Positions 61,301-64,000 of a stretch of DNA of 64,000 nucleotides are shown one piece after another. Source of the DNA: Glycomyces niveus (GTDB lineage Bacteria > Actinomycetota > Actinomycetes > Mycobacteriales > Micromonosporaceae); assembly GCF_017592475.1 (NCBI RefSeq), contig NZ_JAGFNP010000005.1:124001-188000 (forward strand), written 5' to 3'. Each line of letters opens with the position of its first letter. Within the stretch, counting starts at the first letter, position 1. A program made the translations under genes and the position numbers. The notes under the pieces are model-generated. The model had not been told where the DNA came from. It saw nothing but the letters and a program-made list of their open reading frames with translations, and searched no databases.

Positions 61301-61594
61301 GACTGAATCGCCTCTTCTTTGACGCTGCGTGGACGGGGACGGCAGTCCCCGGACTCAAGGGTAACCGGGGGGAGGAAAAAGTGTAGTACCGGTAACGCCT
61401 CTGCGGGGCCGGTCACTCAGGTCGTTGCGAATGTGCTGCGCAGCAGGCAGATGCAGGTGCCAGTCTCTTTCGCCACACCGGCGTTTCGCACAGCACCGGG
61501 CGCGCGGTTGTGCGGTCGCGGCCGCCCGGAACGCACTCGCGCCCCGGCCGGAGCCGGGGCGCGATAGAACGAATGCGGGTGATGCGGAGCGCGC
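61301..61594. other. kgd upstream region
   Basis: It holds the kgd leader and the convergent-side end of the STAS gene. Seen: TACCGGTAACG (61387-61397) shared with the importer control region, and TACACT on the minus strand (61382-61387) as a possible -10. No gene is supported. Confidence 0.4.
61538..61563 (-). terminator. Hairpin after STAS gene
   Basis: A perfect 11-bp stem (61538-61548 with 61553-61563) with a CGGA loop, just past the STAS gene stop. Confidence 0.65.
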
Positions 61595-61948
61595 CTAACC
61601 GGCCGCGCTGCGCTCCTTGCTCGAGAACGTCTCGGTCGGCTCCTCGAGGAGCTCTTCGGCGCCGACGACGGTGAACAAGCGGGTGATGAAGCGGTTGGGG
61701 TTGACCACCGCCAGCGCGACGCCCATCTCGCGGGCGATGCGGTAGGCCACCACGATGGTGCCGATACCGGTGGAGTCGAGGACCGTCACCTTGGCGACGT
61801 CGACCCGGATGGCGGTGGCCCCGCCCGCCTCGAGGGCGTTGGTGATCGTCTCGCGGATCTGCGGCGCGGTCGCGTAGTCGACTTCGCCTGCAAGCTCGAC
61901 GGTGACGACCCCGGCGTCGGTCGTGGCGGTCTCGATTGACAGCGTCAT
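61595..61948 (-). CDS. STAS-domain anti-sigma factor antagonist
   Basis: A 117-residue RsbV/SpoIIAA-type protein. Its STAS fold carries the phosphorylatable serine in VTVLDSTGIGTIVVAYR. The dephosphorylated form would bind an RsbW-type kinase and free a sigma factor. A possible partner, the RsbW-like gene, is at 51138-51590. ATG 61948 follows AGGTGAG. A SigF-type promoter-like sequence lies upstream, which would make a positive loop. Confidence 0.87.
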   Translation of the reverse strand: MTLSIETATTDAGVVTVELAGEVDYATAPQIRETITNALEAGGATAIRVDVAKVTVLDSTGIGTIVVAYRIAREMGVALAVVNPNRFITRLFTVVGAEELLEEPTETFSSKERSAAG

Positions 61949-62007
61949 GAACTCACCTGATTCGGTAGGGTCCCGAGCGCAAAGCGTGCCCGGCTGCGAC
62001 ACAAAGT

Positions 62008-62033
62008 CTATCCGACCGGTACGACGGAAAACA
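62008..62033 (-). promoter_or_regulatory. SigF/SigB-type promoter candidate
   Basis: On the minus strand TGTTT (62029-62033), 15 bp, GGATAG (62008-62013) approximates GTTT-N15-GGGTAT promoters of the SigF/SigB stress group, 60 bp before the STAS gene. Confidence 0.35.
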
Positions 62034-62147
62034 GTTCGCGCGCGCCAGTTTCCCGCATAGCCGCACACTCCTCCGATAAAGGTCACTCGAACGTGTTCCA
62101 CACGGGTGCGCAGCGTCACCGCCGCGGCGGCCCCGGCAGCGGACCGC

Positions 62148-62176
62148 TTGGCACGCCCCAGCCGCGGGCGTATGCT
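62148..62176 (+). promoter_or_regulatory. Promoter of the two-component operon
   Basis: TTGGCA (62148-62153), 17 bp, TATGCT (62171-62176): one of the best housekeeping promoters in the window. It gives a leader of about 50 nt. Confidence 0.65.
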
Positions 62177-62231
62177 TCACAACCACCCGTGACCTGCGGA
62201 CCGCTGACCCCGCCGAACCTGTGAGAGGCCC

Positions 62232-62951
62232 ATGCCGCTTTCGACTAGCCAGCCGAACGCCGAGACCGAGGCCACCCTGCTCGTCGTCGAGGACGAAGAG
62301 AACATCTGCGAACTCCTGGCCACGTCGCTGCGGTACGCCGGCTTCGCCGTCCACGCCGTGGGCACCGGTGACGAAGCCCTCCGCTCCATCGCCCGGCACC
62401 GCCCCGACCTGGTCGTCCTCGACGTGAACCTCCCCGACTTCGACGGCTTCGAGGTCGTGCGCCGCATGCGCTCGGGCTCCGACCACACCCCCGTCCTCTT
62501 CCTCACCGCCCGCGACGACACCGCCGACACCGTCACCGGCCTCTCCGTGGGCGGCGACGACTACATCACCAAGCCCTTCGCGCTCGAAGAGGTCGTCGCC
62601 CGCATCCGCGCCGTCCTGCGCCGCTCCTCCGGTGAACTGCCCCGGCCCTCGCGCCTCCAGTACGCCGACCTCGAACTCGACGAGGAGACCCACGAGGTGT
62701 GGCGTTCGGGCAAGGCCGTGCAGCTCTCGCCCACCGAGTTCAAGCTCCTGCGCTACTTCATGATCAACGCCGGGCGGGTGCTCTCCAAGGCCCAGATCCT
62801 CGACCACGTGTGGCGCTACGACTTCCGCGGCGATGACGGCATCGTCGAGTCCTACGTCTCCTACCTGCGCCGCAAGATCGACACCGGCGAGCCCAAACTC
62901 ATCCAGACCCTCAGGGGCATCGGCTACGTCCTGCGGGAGCAGCATCGTTGA
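62232..62951 (+). CDS. OmpR-family response regulator
   Basis: A 239-residue regulator. The receiver domain has phospho-acceptor Asp64 (VVLDVNLPDFDG), acidic VVEDEEN and the switch lysine in YITKPF. A winged-helix DNA-binding domain of the OmpR type follows (LSPTEFKLLRYFMINAGRVLSKAQILDHVW...SYLRRKI). It is coupled to the following kinase by a 4-bp TTGA overlap. The nearest characterised relatives are actinobacterial TrcR/TcrX-like regulators; the stimulus is unknown. Confidence 0.93.
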   Translation: MPLSTSQPNAETEATLLVVEDEENICELLATSLRYAGFAVHAVGTGDEALRSIARHRPDLVVLDVNLPDFDGFEVVRRMRSGSDHTPVLFLTARDDTADTVTGLSVGGDDYITKPFALEEVVARIRAVLRRSSGELPRPSRLQYADLELDEETHEVWRSGKAVQLSPTEFKLLRYFMINAGRVLSKAQILDHVWRYDFRGDDGIVESYVSYLRRKIDTGEPKLIQTLRGIGYVLREQHR

Positions 62952-64000
62952 GCGCGCCGCGCGTATTCGAGGGCGTCCGCGACAAGTGGGACCGGACGCC
63001 GCTGAGGGTTCGGCTCACCGCGGCCGTGCTCGTCCTCGTGGCGGGCTCCCTCATCCTCATCAGCGTCTCCACCATCCTCGCGCTGCACTCGTACTTCCTC
63101 GGCACCGTGGACGACGAGCTCAAGACCCAGCTCATCGAGTTCAGCCCCGAGAACTTCGAGCCCGAGCTGTTCAACGAGACCGACGAGGCGCCCGGGGTGA
63201 GCCCCGAGCAGTACATCTTCAGCCTCGTGTCGCCGAGCGGGACCCGCTACGACCGGCCCGACGACCGCGCCGACTCGCCCGTGTTCGACTACGAGCAGCT
63301 CCAGGCCGCAGGCGGCGAGGCGTTCACGGCGCTCAGCGCCGACGGGGTGACGCGGTGGCGGGTGCTGGGCCTGCCGGGCTCCGAAGTGGGCAGCAAGGAC
63401 GTCGACTACAAGCCGGAGGAGCACAACCTCGACCCCGACTCGTACTACGTGCTCTCCTACAAGCTCTCGCACTTCGACAAGACCGTGGCCGGGCTCGTGT
63501 GGGTCGATCTGCTCATCGGGGCGGGCGTGCTCGCGGGCCTGGCGGCGATCGGCGTGGGCCTGGTCCGCGCGAGCCTCTCGCCGCTGCGGCAGATCGAGAA
63601 CACGGCGGCGATGATCGCGGCGGGGAACTACTCGCGGCGCGTCCCCGACCACGACCCGAGCACCGAGGTGGGCCGGGTCGGGCGGGCCATCAACTCGATG
63701 CTGACCAAAGTGGAGGGCGCGATCCGCGCCCGGGAATGGTCGGAGCAGCGCGCGCACGACTCCGAGGAGCGGATGCGCGAGTTCATCGCGGACGCCTCGC
63801 ACGAGCTGCGCACCCCGCTCACGAGCGTGCGCGGGTACGCCGAGCTCGTGCGCACCAACCCGCAGATGCCCGAGGCCGACCGGCAGCAGTACATCGGGCA
63901 GATCGAGGAGGCGGCCAAGCGCATGGGCCTGCTCGTGGGCGACCTGCTGCACCTGGCCCGGCTCGGGCAGGAGCGGCCGGTCGAGACCGAGCCGGTCGAC
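62948..64000 (+). CDS. Sensor histidine kinase, 3-prime truncated by window
   Basis: The first 351 codons of a membrane kinase. It has TM1 (RLTAAVLVLVAGSLILISVSTI), an extracellular sensor (about residues 45-180), TM2 (VWVDLLIGAGVLAGLAAIGVG), HAMP, and the HisKA box with His285 (ADASHELRTPLTSVRGYAEL). The HATPase domain lies outside the window. Start TTG 62948 overlaps the regulator stop, so the pair is translated together. The acidic sensor (SPENFEPELFNETDEAPG) could bind cations or cationic peptides, which is speculation. Confidence 0.93.
   Translation, partial: MSAPRVFEGVRDKWDRTPLRVRLTAAVLVLVAGSLILISVSTILALHSYFLGTVDDELKTQLIEFSPENFEPELFNETDEAPGVSPEQYIFSLVSPSGTRYDRPDDRADSPVFDYEQLQAAGGEAFTALSADGVTRWRVLGLPGSEVGSKDVDYKPEEHNLDPDSYYVLSYKLSHFDKTVAGLVWVDLLIGAGVLAGLAAIGVGLVRASLSPLRQIENTAAMIAAGNYSRRVPDHDPSTEVGRVGRAINSMLTKVEGAIRAREWSEQRAHDSEERMREFIADASHELRTPLTSVRGYAELVRTNPQMPEADRQQYIGQIEEAAKRMGLLVGDLLHLARLGQERPVETEPVD

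Noticed and set aside
1..64000. Searched for CRISPR arrays, insertion sequences, prophage genes, toxin-antitoxin or defence systems and biosynthetic clusters.
   Set aside because: No repeat-spacer array, transposase, integrase, phage structural gene, restriction enzyme or PKS/NRPS gene was seen; the DrrAB-like exporter stands alone.

Overview
This is a high-GC window with dense coding, frequent GTG/TTG starts and typical actinobacterial markers. These include WhiB1, DUF2469 next to rnhB, a Kgd-type 2-oxoglutarate enzyme, a PdtaS-like kinase, nickel superoxide dismutase, a c-di-AMP riboswitch before an NlpC/P60 hydrolase, and a cysteine-operon leader peptide. It is most likely a free-living or filamentous actinomycete. 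Glycomycetales or Micromonosporales relatives are my best guess, but the sequence alone does not settle the order.

Layout. (1) 1-9.2 kb is an amino-sugar and cell-wall recycling block: the tail of a GH25 lysozyme, RpiR regulator, MurQ etherase, BadF-type amino-sugar kinase, a second RpiR regulator, an NgcEFG-like sugar importer without its own ATPase, and a secreted GH43-ricin enzyme. (2) 9.4-15 kb holds the end of the ribosomal spc operon (rpsE, rpmD, rplO), then secY, adk, map and two DUF1707 membrane proteins. The GH43 gene sits where rplR would be expected. (3) 15-19 kb has tRNA-His and orn, a SigB-like sigma factor with a long leader, and the riboswitch-controlled NlpC/P60 gene. (4) 19-36 kb is mixed accessory and housekeeping: methyltransferase, MerR regulator, heparinase-like lyase, SulP transporter, small membrane proteins, GNAT, ferredoxin plus dapC, a proline-rich secreted protein, a 1000-residue AAA regulator, a DrrAB-type ABC exporter and a CtpE-like P-type ATPase.

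(5) 36-43 kb is core translation and secretion: proS, rpsP-khpA-rimM-trmD-rplS, two signal peptidases, rnhB and DUF2469. (6) 43-49 kb has pdtaS and an assimilatory sulfur operon (leader peptide, sulfite reductase, zinc-ribbon protein, APS/PAPS reductase, sirohydrochlorin chelatase). A tRNA-His pseudogene follows the operon directly. (7) 49-54 kb has a lipid-kinase-like gene, 0.8 kb of non-coding DNA with a CRP-like site, whiB1, an RsbW-like ATPase, sodN, an alcohol dehydrogenase-like gene and a small secreted protein. (8) 54-64 kb has a second sugar ABC importer (again no ATPase), kgd, an anti-sigma-antagonist, and an OmpR-type two-component pair whose kinase runs off the window.

Regulatory DNA is unusually readable. 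Many genes start 6-8 bases after a TANNNT -10 hexamer, which implies leaderless transcription, and most convergent gene ends share a strong GC-rich hairpin. No insertion sequence, prophage, CRISPR array or toxin-antitoxin locus was seen.
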